Below, in pieces: positions 18,659 through 27,866 of a DNA stretch of 40,836 bases. Origin of the DNA: Vicinamibacteria bacterium (lineage in GTDB: Bacteria; Acidobacteriota; Vicinamibacteria; Fen-336; JAGNNV01); contig JAIBCN010000093.1 of assembly GCA_019694155.1 (NCBI GenBank), positions 1 through 40,836 on the forward strand, written 5' to 3'. The position numbers and the translations under genes were made by a program. The first letter of the stretch is position 1. Each line of letters opens with the position of its first letter. The notes beneath the pieces were generated by a model. It did no database searches, was not told the origin of the DNA, and was given only the letters and a program-made list of their open reading frames with translations.

Positions 18659-19177
18659 ATGGCACGGATACATCTTGTCGAAGGACCGGTTGGGGCCGGA
18701 AAGTCGACGTTCGCCGCCACCTTGAGCGGGCTTCACAAGGCGCCGCACCTGGCCCTCGATGCCTGGATGGCGGTCCTCTTCGCGCCGGATCGCCCGGACG
18801 CCGGAGTGGTCGAGTGGTATGTGGAGCGCAAGGAACGGTGCATCGAGCAGATCTGGGCCGTCGCCCGCGACATCGTGGAGCGAGGCGGGGACGTTGTTCT
18901 CGAGCTTGGTCTGATCGAGCGCCGAAGTCGGGAGCGCCTCTATTCTCGAGTTGACGAAGGGGCATACGACATGGCGGTCTACGTGCTCGACGCGCCCCGG
19001 GAGGTCAGGCGCGAGCGCGTCCGCGCGCGGAACCTCCAGAGGGGAAGCACGTTTTCGATGGTGGTTCCCGACCGCGTCTTCGAGATCGCGAGCGATATGT
19101 GGGAAGCCCCGGACGAGACGGAATGCCGGGACCGCGACATCCGGTTCATTCAGGGCCAGGAGGGCGGGGGGGCATGA
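18659..19177 (+). CDS. P-loop AAA_33-type kinase-like protein
   Basis: 172 residues with Walker A GPVGAGKST near residue 9 and the lid-like RERVRARNLQRGSTFSMVVP near 117. The size and VYVLDAPREVRRERV resemble AAA_33/zeta-like small-molecule or nucleotide kinases. GGAG lies 5 bp before the ATG. The substrate cannot be told. No small antitoxin precedes it, so a toxin-antitoxin role is not supported. The 134 bp before it (18525-18658) hold nothing I recognise. Confidence 0.75.
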   Translation: MARIHLVEGPVGAGKSTFAATLSGLHKAPHLALDAWMAVLFAPDRPDAGVVEWYVERKERCIEQIWAVARDIVERGGDVVLELGLIERRSRERLYSRVDEGAYDMAVYVLDAPREVRRERVRARNLQRGSTFSMVVPDRVFEIASDMWEAPDETECRDRDIRFIQGQEGGGA

Positions 19178-19269
19178 CCCTCCTGCAGTTCGCGGGGAGG
19201 CTTGCCGGGCCTCAAACCCGGACCTAACATCCCGCGCAACCCGTTTCCCCCCTTTTCTGGAGGCTCAGA

Positions 19270-20247
19270 ATGCAAAGACACTTCGTGACGTCCGCGGTGT
19301 GCGCCGCGGCGCTTTCCGTTGGCGCGGTCGCGGCCATGAACGCGCAGGAGGGCGGTGCCGCCGCCGCCATTCCTCAACTTCCGTTCCGCCTGGTGGAGAA
19401 CTTCTTCCACTATCCCGCCTACTCGATCATCGGACGCGTGAGCGGCATCGCGGTTCATCCCACGACCGGGAACATCGTGGCGCTCGTCCGCGGCAACAAC
19501 CCCGTGCTGGAGTTCAAGTCGGACGGCAGCTTCGTGCGCACGTGGGGCCAGGGGTCCGAGATGTTCAAGGGCGCTCACACCCTTCGCTTCGACGCGGGCG
19601 GCAATCTCTGGTACGTGGACGCGGCTGACAACATCATCTTCCGCTTCGACTCCGAAGGCCGCACCATCGGCACCCTCGGCACGAATCCCGAGCCCTGGAC
19701 CTGGCTGACCCACGTGTACGAGCGCGGGGTGCCCAACAAGGCGGCGCTCTACCAAGAGACGGACATCGGCTGGAGCAAGGACGGCACGAGCTTCGTGGCC
19801 GACGGGTACGGCAACTCGCGCGTCGCCAAGTACAGCAAGGATGGCGTCTTCATCAAGGCATGGGGCGAGCGCGGCGCGCAGCCCGGCAACTTCAACACGC
19901 CGCACGGCCTCGTGGTCGACAACAACGACGTGATCTACGTCGCGGATCGCGGCAACAGCCGCATCCAGACCTTCGACACCGAAGGGAACCAGAAGGCCGT
20001 GTGGAACCTTCCCACCGCACCCTGGTCGCTCTGCCTTACCAACGGACCCAACCAGACCCTCTTCGTGGGCAGCGTGGGCCGGGTCTACAAGATGGACCTC
20101 ACGGGGAAGATCCTCGGAATGTTCGGCCGCCAGGGCCGCATGCCCGGGACCATCGACTCCATCCACCAGCTGGCCTGCCCGGATGAGAAGACGCTTTACC
20201 TCGCGAACCTCTACGCTTCCCGCCTCGACAAGTGGGTGGCGCAGTAG
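19270..20247 (+). CDS. Exported NHL-repeat beta-propeller protein
   Basis: 325 residues. A signal peptide (cleavage near NAQEGG, residues ~24-27) is followed by about six NHL-type blades. Each has a pattern like VDNNDVIYVADRGNSRIQTFDTEG or GNIVALVRGNNPVLEFKSDG. GGAGG lies at an ideal distance before the ATG. Peptidyl-alpha-hydroxyglycine alpha-amidating lyase-like proteins share this fold, but without its monooxygenase partner the activity cannot be assigned. Likely periplasmic or secreted. Confidence 0.85.
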   Translation: MQRHFVTSAVCAAALSVGAVAAMNAQEGGAAAAIPQLPFRLVENFFHYPAYSIIGRVSGIAVHPTTGNIVALVRGNNPVLEFKSDGSFVRTWGQGSEMFKGAHTLRFDAGGNLWYVDAADNIIFRFDSEGRTIGTLGTNPEPWTWLTHVYERGVPNKAALYQETDIGWSKDGTSFVADGYGNSRVAKYSKDGVFIKAWGERGAQPGNFNTPHGLVVDNNDVIYVADRGNSRIQTFDTEGNQKAVWNLPTAPWSLCLTNGPNQTLFVGSVGRVYKMDLTGKILGMFGRQGRMPGTIDSIHQLACPDEKTLYLANLYASRLDKWVAQ

Positions 20248-20261
20248 ACAGTCGTTCCGAA

Positions 20262-20281
20262 TGTCCGCGGGCGGGCGGACA
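20262..20281. terminator. Hairpin between convergent genes
   Basis: TGTCCGC (20262-20268) and GCGGACA (20275-20281) pair around a 6-nt loop in the 63 bp between the NHL gene and the convergent pdxH. There is no T-run, so it is a possible bidirectional terminator only. Confidence 0.35.
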
Positions 20282-20310
20282 CCAGCTCCTGCTTCGAGCG
20301 TCCGGCTCGG

Positions 20311-20961
20311 TCAGGGCGCGAGACGCTCCCGCACCCACTTCCCCTCCTCCAGCCTGTAGCGCAGGCGGTCGTGCAGGCGCGACTTCCTCCCCTGCCAGAA
20401 CTCCCAGGAGTCGGGAACGAGCCGATACCCGCCCCAGTGGGGCGGCCGCGGCGGTCCGCCACTCACGAGAGTCGTGAGGAACTGCGCGCCGTACTTCGCG
20501 GCGTTCGTCACGAGCAGCGTTCGCGAAGGGATCACCTGACTCTGGGGCGAGGCCCAGGCGCCGATGCGCGAATCGAGCGGCCGCGTCTTGAAGTACTCGT
20601 CCGACTCCGCGGCGCTCACTTTCTCGACCCGGCCCTCGATGCGCACCACGCGCTCGAGCTCGACCCAGTGGAACTGCAAAGCGGCCTGCGGATTCGCCGC
20701 GAGTTCCCGCCCCTTGCGGCTCTCGTAGTTCGTGTACCAGACGATGCCGCGCGCGTCGTACCCCTTGATCAGTACCACGCGCGTCGAGGGGCGGCCGTCC
20801 GCGCCGACGGTGGCGAGGGTCATCGCGTTCGGCTCGGGGAGCTGCCCGTCGAGCGCCTGCTGGAACCACAGACCGAACTGCTCCATGGGATCAGCCAGGG
20901 ACGCGCTCTCGTCGAGTTCCGCCTTCTCGTAGCTCTTGCGCAGGTGGGCGATGTCACTCAT
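20311..20961 (-). CDS. pdxH: Pyridoxamine/pyridoxine 5'-phosphate oxidase
   Basis: 216 residues, the normal PdxH length. The N-terminal stretch contains [14 protein letters not shown]. The FMN-binding core has [41 protein letters not shown]. The C-terminal [22 protein letters not shown] and [23 protein letters not shown] are diagnostic. It oxidises PNP/PMP to pyridoxal 5'-phosphate with O2 in the cytoplasm. It converges with the NHL gene and sits 37 bp downstream of the oxidoreductase operon on the same strand. Confidence 0.96.
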   Translation of the reverse strand: MSDIAHLRKSYEKAELDESASLADPMEQFGLWFQQALDGQLPEPNAMTLATVGADGRPSTRVVLIKGYDARGIVWYTNYESRKGRELAANPQAALQFHWVELERVVRIEGRVEKVSAAESDEYFKTRPLDSRIGAWASPQSQVIPSRTLLVTNAAKYGAQFLTTLVSGGPPRPPHWGGYRLVPDSWEFWQGRKSRLHDRLRYRLEEGKWVRERLAP

Positions 20962-20998
20962 GCCCCTTATCCTGCCTCAGGCGGACGTTCGGCGCGGC

Positions 20999-22423
20999 TT
21001 ACGACTCGTGATTCCTGACCGCCTGGCTGCCCCGGGCGAACGCTTCCTCGTTGAGGGGGATCATGGCGCACTTCGACTTGAGGGCCTGGCGGATAGCGGT
21101 GAGCACCGTCTCCTCAGGAAAGAGCGAGGTGGCCGCCTGCAACGCGCCGAGGGCCACGACGTTCTTCACCACCAGGCGTCCAAGCTCCGACGCGATCCGG
21201 GTCATGGGAACGCCGATCGCCTTCACGCCCTTGGCGAGGGCGGGAACGTCCACGATCACCGAGCTGTCATAGACGATCGTTCCCCCGGGAACCACCGTGG
21301 GACCGAACCGCGCGAGGCTCGGGGCGTTGAAGGCCACGAGGATGTGGGGCGAGGGCGAGGCGGGCGAGAGCACTTCCGTGCGCGCGATGTGGACATCCGC
21401 GTATGACGTGCCGCCGCGCGACTCCGGCCCGTAACTCGGAATGTGAGTGGCGTCGTACCCTTCGTTGATTCCCGCCCGAGCAACGAGAAGAGCCGCGGTC
21501 TGCGCCCCATCGCCTCCAGCACCCGCGAACTTCAGGGCGATGTCGTCGGTGGCCCAGCCTGAGGGAAACTCGTTGCAGAATCGCGGAGCCTTCTCTGTGG
21601 TGCCCTCGAAAACTTCCATCAGGTGCGCGGGATTGAACTCCGGTGTCCCCGGCTTGGCGTGGTCGGGCGGATTCTCGACATCCTTCTTGATCCCGAGCGG
21701 GAAGACCGCGGTCATCTTCTCCTTGACCCACTTCTCCGCGTCGGACGGGTTCATGCCCAGGTGGGTCGGACACTCGGCGAGGACTTCGACGAAGGCGAAG
21801 CCCTTGTTCTCCACCTGGAGCTTGAGCGCCTTGGTGATCGCCTTCTTGGCGCGGACGCGCTGCTTGGCGTCGTAAAGCGCCACGCGCTCGACGTACACCG
21901 GCCCATCGAGGCCCGCGATCAGCTCCGCCATCCTGATGGGAGTGCCGAAGAACTCGTTGCGGCCTTCGGGCGTGGTGCTCGTCTTCTGTCCCATCAGGGT
22001 CGTCGGCGCGAGCTGCCCGCCGGTCATCCCGTAGATCGCGTTGTTCACGAACACCACCGAGATGGGAATGCCCATCTGCGCGGTGCTTACGATCTCGGCG
22101 AGACCGATGGACGCGAGGTCGCCGTCGCCCTGGTAGCTGATAACGATGGAATCGGGATTCGCGGTCTTCTGGCCGATGGCCACGGCGGGGGCGCGGCCGT
22201 GCGCGGCCTGGGTGTTGCCGACGTTGAAGTAGTAATAGAGGAAGACGCTGCACCCGACCGGGGAGACCGCGACCGTGCGGTCCTGAACCCCGAGCTCCTC
22301 GATCGCTTCCGCGAGGTACTTGTGGGCGAGGCCGTGCCCGCAGCCCGCGCAGTAGTGGGTCGCCTGGCCCTTGAGGCCCTCGCCGTGGTCGTGGCGTTCG
22401 AACTTGTCGTAGAAGACGTTCAT
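20999..22423 (-). CDS. 2-oxoacid:ferredoxin oxidoreductase, beta-gamma fusion
   Basis: 474 residues. Residues 1-~285 are the thiamine-diphosphate (beta) subunit: HYCAGCGHGLAHKYL, GCSVFLYYYF, and the ThDP/Mg motif GDGDLASIGL ... NNAIYGMTGGQ. Residues ~295-470 are the gamma subunit: KFAGAGGDGAQTAALLVARAG, YGPESRGGTSYADVHIA. The enzyme decarboxylates a 2-oxoacid (2-oxoglutarate or a branched-chain oxoacid are likeliest) with CoA and ferredoxin. It overlaps the alpha-subunit gene by 4 bp (ATGA), so expression is coupled. Substrate is not determinable from sequence. Confidence 0.92.
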   Translation of the reverse strand: MNVFYDKFERHDHGEGLKGQATHYCAGCGHGLAHKYLAEAIEELGVQDRTVAVSPVGCSVFLYYYFNVGNTQAAHGRAPAVAIGQKTANPDSIVISYQGDGDLASIGLAEIVSTAQMGIPISVVFVNNAIYGMTGGQLAPTTLMGQKTSTTPEGRNEFFGTPIRMAELIAGLDGPVYVERVALYDAKQRVRAKKAITKALKLQVENKGFAFVEVLAECPTHLGMNPSDAEKWVKEKMTAVFPLGIKKDVENPPDHAKPGTPEFNPAHLMEVFEGTTEKAPRFCNEFPSGWATDDIALKFAGAGGDGAQTAALLVARAGINEGYDATHIPSYGPESRGGTSYADVHIARTEVLSPASPSPHILVAFNAPSLARFGPTVVPGGTIVYDSSVIVDVPALAKGVKAIGVPMTRIASELGRLVVKNVVALGALQAATSLFPEETVLTAIRQALKSKCAMIPLNEEAFARGSQAVRNHES

Positions 22424-23823
22424 GCCGCCGCCTCCTTTCCCTCGAAACCCAAAACCCGTTCCACGATCTCCCGCTGCTGCGGAAGGATGCCGCCGAAGCG
22501 GCGGACCGAATTGATGACGGGCGGCGCATGAACGCCGGCGTGGCTGATGGCGAGACGCATCTCATCCTCGAGCTGCCCGTTCGAGGCCTCGACCACCACG
22601 ATGCGGCGCACCCTTTCGAGCATCGGCTTCAGGGCGTCGATGGGGAAAGGCCACAGCGTCATGGGTCGGAACAGGCCGGCCTTGATGCCGCGGGCGCGCA
22701 GGTCGCGAACCGCTCCCTTGGCCATGCGGCCGGGCGTGTTGCAGGCGACGAGCAGGACATCGGCGTCGTCGGTCTCGAAGAGATCCGCGCGCTGCTCCGC
22801 CGCGGTCATGGCCGCGTACTTGGCGTTGAGGTGGGTGTTGTGAGCCTCGAGATCCGACTCGCTCAGGAAGATCGAGCAGTTCAGGTTTTCCCGATGGCCT
22901 TTGTCGCCCCACACCGCCCAGTCGGGAAGGCCGGGCTTCACCACGAAATCCGGCAGGCGGACGGTGCCCGTCATCTGTCCGAGATACCCGTCGCCCAGGA
23001 TCACCACCGGATTGCGGTAGCGGAAGGCGATGTCGAAGGCGAGGATGGTGAGATCGAGCATTTCCTGCGGCGTCGAGGGCGCCAGGACCACCGCGTGGGT
23101 GTTGCCATGGCCGAGGCCGCGGCAGGCGAGCTTGATGTCGGACTGCTCGGGCGCGATGTTGCCGAGACCCGGCCCGCCGCGCATGACGTTCAGGAAGACG
23201 GCGGGCAGTTCGGCGCCGATCATGTAGGAGATGCCTTCGAGCATCAGGCTGAACCCGGGCGACGAGGTGAAGGTGGTGGCCCTCAGTCCCGCTCCCCCGC
23301 AGCCGTACATCATGTTGACGGCCGCGGTCTCGGACACCGCCTGCATGAACACGCCCTGCAGCTTCGGCAGGAGCTTCGCCATCAGCTCGGCCCCTTCCGT
23401 CGAGGGCGTGATCGGATAGCCGTAGAAGTGCCGGCAGCCCGCAATGAGCGCGCCGATCGCGGCGGCGTAGGTGCCCTTCACCACGAGCGGTTCGACGAGG
23501 GGCAGAGGCAGGCGTTCGTCCGGGATCGAACGGGCGGCTTCCCGGGCTTTATCTCTCGGGCCGAAGAGGGCCTTGGGGTCCTCGAGGACGAAGTCCTTAC
23601 CCGGCTCGGCGCGCAGGCCGTAGGGCTCGGGGCAGGCGGAGATGCACAGGCCGCAGCCGTTGCACTGCTCGAGGTCGAGGTGCACGGGCACGAGACCCGT
23701 GGCGGGGTTGATCTCGGTTCCTACGGTGATGCAGTGCTTGGCGCAGGACTCTATGCACCGCCCGCAACCCTTGCAGAACTGCGGGAGGAGGAGGGGCTTG
23801 GGACGCTCGCGAACGGTGCTCAT
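22420..23823 (-). CDS. 2-oxoacid:ferredoxin oxidoreductase, ferredoxin-alpha fusion
   Basis: 467 residues. The N-terminal ~75 residues form a 2x[4Fe-4S] ferredoxin (delta) domain: CKGCGRCIESC and CNGCGLCISACPEPYG. The rest is the alpha subunit with YPITPSTEGAELMA, the TTFTSSPGFSLMLEGISYM stretch and RGGPGLGNIAPEQSD. With the downstream beta-gamma protein it makes a complete KorAB/VorAB-type enzyme from two genes. GGAGG lies upstream of the ATG. First gene of the pair; a divergent 139-bp gap separates it from a small plus-strand gene. Confidence 0.92.
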   Translation of the reverse strand: MSTVRERPKPLLLPQFCKGCGRCIESCAKHCITVGTEINPATGLVPVHLDLEQCNGCGLCISACPEPYGLRAEPGKDFVLEDPKALFGPRDKAREAARSIPDERLPLPLVEPLVVKGTYAAAIGALIAGCRHFYGYPITPSTEGAELMAKLLPKLQGVFMQAVSETAAVNMMYGCGGAGLRATTFTSSPGFSLMLEGISYMIGAELPAVFLNVMRGGPGLGNIAPEQSDIKLACRGLGHGNTHAVVLAPSTPQEMLDLTILAFDIAFRYRNPVVILGDGYLGQMTGTVRLPDFVVKPGLPDWAVWGDKGHRENLNCSIFLSESDLEAHNTHLNAKYAAMTAAEQRADLFETDDADVLLVACNTPGRMAKGAVRDLRARGIKAGLFRPMTLWPFPIDALKPMLERVRRIVVVEASNGQLEDEMRLAISHAGVHAPPVINSVRRFGGILPQQREIVERVLGFEGKEAAA

Positions 23824-23962
23824 GGGACTCTTGCCTCCACACAGACGGTACGGTTCGATTCTAGGGAGGGCCGCGCGATTGGAACAGGATCATCTCGTAG
23901 TCCATTTGACTCATGCGGCTCACGGGCGCGAGCGTATGTTGGGGACGTCTCGAGGTATCGAC

Positions 23963-24154
23963 ATGACGCACCCGCCTGAGCGCAAGCCCGTTCCCATCCA
24001 CCTGGCCGCCTGCTGCCCCGAGGCCCAGGCCGATGGTGTCCCGTGCACCGAACTCGGCCGCGATTGCGAGTTGTGCGATCGTGCGGTCTCTTTGCGCGGC
24101 CCCGACCCTCTCGAGGGCGATCACGCGGACCATTCCGATCCCTGGGCCGTTTGA
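23963..24154 (+). CDS. Small Cys-rich hypothetical protein
   Basis: 63 residues with six cysteines in CCPEAQADGVPC and CELC arrangements (residues ~15-38), ending in a His/Asp-rich tail (GDHADHSDPW). GAGG lies ~8 bp before the ATG. The clustering suggests zinc or iron-sulfur binding, but I do not recognise a family. It diverges from the oxidoreductase operon. The protein could be real or a chance frame; the Cys pattern and ribosome binding site favour real. Confidence 0.5.
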   Translation: MTHPPERKPVPIHLAACCPEAQADGVPCTELGRDCELCDRAVSLRGPDPLEGDHADHSDPWAV

Positions 24155-24584
24155 CGCCTGGGCCGGTGTGGCGCCTGGGAGAGAGACAAGGTGCGGCCTC
24201 GATTGAAGAGGCTCCGGGGATGCACCGTCAAGCGCGTTAGCTACCCACGACGCGTCGTGTGGGGCACGGGACGGCCAAAACACCCGGGCGTTCCCTCACA
24301 TCCGTGGGGCCCATGGCGTTTTCCAAGTGATGGAGCGGAGCTGCCGCTCCGCTGTTCATTCAGAGGAGGTTTGGGCCCCACTGCGTTCGGGAACGGTGCT
24401 TTGGCCTATGAGTACCAGGGTACGCGCGTCACGGCCCAGGCCGCTGAGTGTCGTCGTAGCCCGCTTCATCTCCGGACCCATAGGGAAGGCTGGCGCCCAA
24501 TGAGCTCAGCACCAGGTGTCTCGTTTGGGAACCGGGCCGACGCAGCCTCTTTCCAAGACCATCGGCTTCAGGTACGTTCCTCCC
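24155..24584. other. 430-bp stretch without a supported gene
   Basis: No convincing frame. It contains a 7-bp-arm hairpin GGAGCGG/CCGCTCC (24332-24350) and a lone GTTAGCT heptamer (about 24235) without a matching arm. Codon-like periodicity is weak compared with neighbours; it may be decayed accessory DNA. Confidence 0.4.
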
Positions 24585-24782
24585 ATGTGTAGACGAGTGA
24601 CGTGCAGTCAGTGCGGCAAACCGACATACGCGGGTTGCGGCGCGCATATCGAACAGGTGCTCGGCGACGTGCCGAAGGGCGAGCGCTGCCGGTGCCGCGA
24701 AACCGCCCAGCCTTCTCCCGGCCCGGAAGAAAAGGCGGCTCCCTCCTCGCCCGGGTGGTTTGGGAAGCTGTTCGGCCGCTAG
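24585..24782 (+). CDS. Conserved small protein with CSQCGKPTYAGCGAH motif
   Basis: 65 residues from the ATG at 24585; upstream in-frame codons lack family resemblance. MCRRVTCSQCGKPTYAGCG, then HIEQVLGDVPKGERCRC, matches a widespread family of tiny proteins with four spaced cysteines, probably zinc-binding and of unknown function. The C-terminus is a Pro/Ser linker ending GWFGKLFGR. Its stop codon overlaps, on the opposite strand, the stop codon of the DUF5916 gene (24779-24782). Confidence 0.8.
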   Translation: MCRRVTCSQCGKPTYAGCGAHIEQVLGDVPKGERCRCRETAQPSPGPEEKAAPSSPGWFGKLFGR

Positions 24783-27007
24783 AAGGACAGGAGGCGCGTG
24801 ACCTTGAACGCGAGGGTGCGGTTTCGCTGAGAGGGCGCGCCTTCCGCGCGGCTGTCGGTGAACACGAGGAAAATGTCGCTGAGGGGCCGGTGAATGAAGT
24901 TCGCGCGCACGTTCGTGTCCCAGCGCCTGGAGTTCGAGTTGTACTGCACGAGAGCGTTCAGAAACAGGCGGGTTGAGAATCCGTAGTTGACCCGCAACAC
25001 GAGAGTGTCGGTGACGGCGCGGCCCCCGGGCATCTCGATCCGGTCGCGGTTCAGGGTGAGACTGCCGCTCAGGTGCTGATCGAAACGCCCGCTCAGCCCG
25101 AGCGAGGCCACACGGCGCTCGCCGTCGTAGTAGGAGCCTCCGCTGAGCCGGGCCTGAAGCATCAGCCGCTTCGACCGGCTGGTCGAAAGGGCGAGGAAGC
25201 GATCGGTGAAGCCATAACGCCCGGGCGCGACGGTGAGGCCTTCGCGTCCGTTCACGACGAAGGGCGAATCCAGCGCCTCGTCATTCGGATTCGCGCCGAG
25301 CTCGACGGTGGCGCCGTCGCGCAGGGTCACGAGGAGGCGCTCCTCCGTGTAGCGCGAATCGAAGGAGCCCGACGAGTCCTTCAGGCTGGTCAGGCCGAAG
25401 GCCGGATATACCTCGCGTATGAAACCGCGGCCGCCGAAGGGCCGGAAGCGGCGGCCCAGGAGGCCCTGGACCCGGTTCACCCCGAGGCGCGGCGTGAAGC
25501 CGGCGTCGTTCCGGAAGCGCGGCCCGACGGAGCCGATCGAGGCATCCGCCACCCAGCCCGAATCGCTCCAGGACAGCCCGGCGCGCAGCGCCGATCGATT
25601 CTTGAATCCAGGCGGCGACTCAAGCCCGGCGTCCTCGGCCAGGGCGGTGGCGGCATAGCCGTAGGCGCGCACATTGGAGCTCAACCGGAGGTTCAGGTCG
25701 ATGCCGCCCACCGAAGTGTCGCCTCCCGTCGACCGGCTCCGCGCGACGAACATGAAGCCGATGTCGGAGCCGCCGAGAATCTCCCTCCTCCCGCGCGCCA
25801 CGAAGAAGTCGGACCGGGGCCGCGCCTCCTCACCGCGCTCACGAACGTAGAGCGCGCCCACCCGGCCGCCCAAGGCGCGGCCGGAAAGCCTCAGGCCGAT
25901 GTCGATGGGCACGGGCGCTCCTTCCGCGGAAAGGCCGATGCGCCGGCTGAAGAAGAGAGCGAGGTCGCCATTGACGCCGCTGTCGCGGCCGCCCGCGCTC
26001 GCTCCCGGATCGAGCGAGATCTGGTTCGCGCGATCGTTCCCCGGCCCGAACTGGAAGACGCCCGAATTCTCCAGGAAGAACTCGCGCTTCTCGGGAAGGC
26101 GGACGCTGAAGCGCGAAGCTCCGATCTGCTGCACGTCGGCCTCCACCTGCGAGAAATCGGTGTGGACGGTGAGATCCGCGGTCAGGATCGGCCGCAGGCC
26201 GTACTTGACGTCGACGCCGGCCGCGGCGCCGGCCCTCGAGGCGCCGTTGAGCCGCTCGTCGCGCGCGATGACGTAGGGCTTGATCCGGAGGTTGCGGCCG
26301 GAGGCCACTCCCTTGAGGCCCTCCAGCGTTCCCGCGAGCGACACGCGGTCGAGGACGTACTGGCGCGGTACGGGAGACCAGTAGCTGTCCTCCAGCCGGC
26401 CCTGAAGGTGGCGCTGGAAATTGATGCCCCAGGCCTGCTCGCCAAGGCCGGGCATCTGCAGAGCGCGAAAGGGAATCTCCATCTCCGCGAACCAGCCTTC
26501 GTTGGTGATCGTGGTCCTGACCCGCCACACCGCGTCCCAGCTCAGGTTGCGCTCGCGCCCCTCGTTGGACTTCTGCGAGTCCCAGGTGGCGCCCAGCGGA
26601 TTGACGCCGAACTGATAGCCGTTGCGTCGATCGAGGAACGGGTCGAGGATGACCGCCACCCAGTCGGTCGAGGAACCGTCGAAATCCCGGCGCAGCTCGT
26701 TGTAGATGATGTCGCTCGCCCGCCGATGGGCGGCGAAGAAGCCGATGTAGAGGGCGCGGTCGTCGTAGAGAACTCTCACCTCCGTCCTCTCCGTGGGAGA
26801 CGCTCCTTCATCGGGAACGCTCTGGGTGAAGGGCCCGGCCGGCTCGGCGGCGGCCCACGAAGGCTCATCCAGCCGGCCGTCGATCACCGGCGGGGCGTCG
26901 GTGCGGGTGGCGCGCAGGCGGGGGCGCTTCGTCTCCCCGGGCTCGGCTGCGATCGCGGGGGCCGCGAGAAGCGAGGACAGAATCATCAGGGTTGCGGCTG
27001 CTTTCAT
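24779..27007 (-). CDS. DUF5916-family outer-membrane protein with N-terminal CBM9-like domain
   Basis: 742 residues from the ATG at 27007 (alternative 27022). The signal peptide MKAAATLMILSSLLAAPAIA supports this region; the frame extends further upstream but crosses the opposite-strand gene. A CBM9-like domain (APPVIDGRLDEPSWAAA ... VRVLYDDRALYIGFFA) is followed by DUF5916 with YQFGVNPLGATWDSQ, DFSQVEADVQQIG, LPEKREFFLENSGVFQFG and RRIGL. Alternating beta-strands continue to the C-terminal Phe of KVTRLLSF, typical of outer-membrane barrels. Known: the family is common in Acidobacteriota and Gemmatimonadota with unknown transport role. It diverges from the NicO-like gene. Confidence 0.88.
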   Translation of the reverse strand: MKAAATLMILSSLLAAPAIAAEPGETKRPRLRATRTDAPPVIDGRLDEPSWAAAEPAGPFTQSVPDEGASPTERTEVRVLYDDRALYIGFFAAHRRASDIIYNELRRDFDGSSTDWVAVILDPFLDRRNGYQFGVNPLGATWDSQKSNEGRERNLSWDAVWRVRTTITNEGWFAEMEIPFRALQMPGLGEQAWGINFQRHLQGRLEDSYWSPVPRQYVLDRVSLAGTLEGLKGVASGRNLRIKPYVIARDERLNGASRAGAAAGVDVKYGLRPILTADLTVHTDFSQVEADVQQIGASRFSVRLPEKREFFLENSGVFQFGPGNDRANQISLDPGASAGGRDSGVNGDLALFFSRRIGLSAEGAPVPIDIGLRLSGRALGGRVGALYVRERGEEARPRSDFFVARGRREILGGSDIGFMFVARSRSTGGDTSVGGIDLNLRLSSNVRAYGYAATALAEDAGLESPPGFKNRSALRAGLSWSDSGWVADASIGSVGPRFRNDAGFTPRLGVNRVQGLLGRRFRPFGGRGFIREVYPAFGLTSLKDSSGSFDSRYTEERLLVTLRDGATVELGANPNDEALDSPFVVNGREGLTVAPGRYGFTDRFLALSTSRSKRLMLQARLSGGSYYDGERRVASLGLSGRFDQHLSGSLTLNRDRIEMPGGRAVTDTLVLRVNYGFSTRLFLNALVQYNSNSRRWDTNVRANFIHRPLSDIFLVFTDSRAEGAPSQRNRTLAFKVTRLLSF

Positions 27008-27140
27008 TTCATCGATCTTCATGAGCATGGAGGGCATTCTTCCCGGCCGCCCTCGCCCTGGAACTCCGTTTCTTGCGCCGCAATCGTCAGGCCCTCGAGC
27101 CGCGCGACGGCCGGGCGCGCCCATGTATCGTTGGGCGGTC

Positions 27141-27866
27141 ATGACTACGCTTCTGTGGAGCGCGGTGGTCCTCGGCTTCGTCCTCGGCCTGAGGCACGCG
27201 CTCGATCCCGACCACGTGGTGGCGGTTTCCACCATCGTGTCGGCCGAGCCCAACTGGCGTCGGTCATCCCTCATCGGCTCGTTCTGGGGACTCGGGCACG
27301 CGACTTCCCTGCTGACCCTGGGCGGGCTCATCGTGGCCCTGCGGATCAACATCACCGAACTTGCCGCCTCGCGCCTCGAGATCATCGTCTCGGTGATGCT
27401 GGTGGGCCTGGGGATCTACGCGATCCGCTCCGCGCGCGCGGGCTTCCGGCTGCACGCGCACAAGCACACGCACGAGGACCCCGCGGCCGGGGAGAAGAAG
27501 GAGCATGCTCATCTCCACGTCCACAGGCCCCACGCCGAGCCGGTGCATCAGCACGCGCACACCCTGAAGTTCGGGCTGCGTCCCTACGCGATCGGCCTCG
27601 TTCACGGCGTGGCAGGAAGCGGGGGCCTCGCGCTTCTCGTGATGGCCACCGCGAAGACCGCGGCGGAGGGAATTCTCTACATGGCCGCCCTCGCCTTCGG
27701 CGCGCTCGTGGGCATGGGCATCCTCTCCGGTCTGCTCACCCTGCCTCTCAGCGCGCTGCGCGCGCGCTACGAGACGCTGCACCTGCGCTTCCAGTTCCTC
27801 TCCGGGGTGTGCAGCGTCGCCTTCGGCTTGTGGCTCTTCTCCGAGCACCTCGCGGAGTTCATGTGA
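27141..27866 (+). CDS. NicO/UreH-like nickel-cobalt transporter
   Basis: 241 residues from the ATG at 27141 (an ATG at 27123 is possible). The first helix carries the NiCoT-type signature RHALDPDHVVAVSTI. A His-rich cytoplasmic or periplasmic loop (HAHKHTHEDP ... EHAHLHVHRPHAEPVHQHAH, residues ~103-136) is followed by a second group of about three helices with GLVHGVAGSGGLALLV. Known relatives move Ni/Co, inward or outward. Direction cannot be told here and no nickel enzyme is in the window. The stop overlaps the GTG start of ubiX by 4 bp. Confidence 0.85.
   Translation: MTTLLWSAVVLGFVLGLRHALDPDHVVAVSTIVSAEPNWRRSSLIGSFWGLGHATSLLTLGGLIVALRINITELAASRLEIIVSVMLVGLGIYAIRSARAGFRLHAHKHTHEDPAAGEKKEHAHLHVHRPHAEPVHQHAHTLKFGLRPYAIGLVHGVAGSGGLALLVMATAKTAAEGILYMAALAFGALVGMGILSGLLTLPLSALRARYETLHLRFQFLSGVCSVAFGLWLFSEHLAEFM

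Noticed and set aside
18659..19177. Zeta-type toxin of a toxin-antitoxin pair
   Set aside because: P-loop fits, but no small antitoxin gene is adjacent; the DUF3303 gene upstream is not an antitoxin family.
25073..27862. Long plus-strand frame upstream of and in frame with ubiX
   Set aside because: Antisense to DUF5916 and out of frame with the NicO-like gene; UbiX homology begins at the GTG at 27863.
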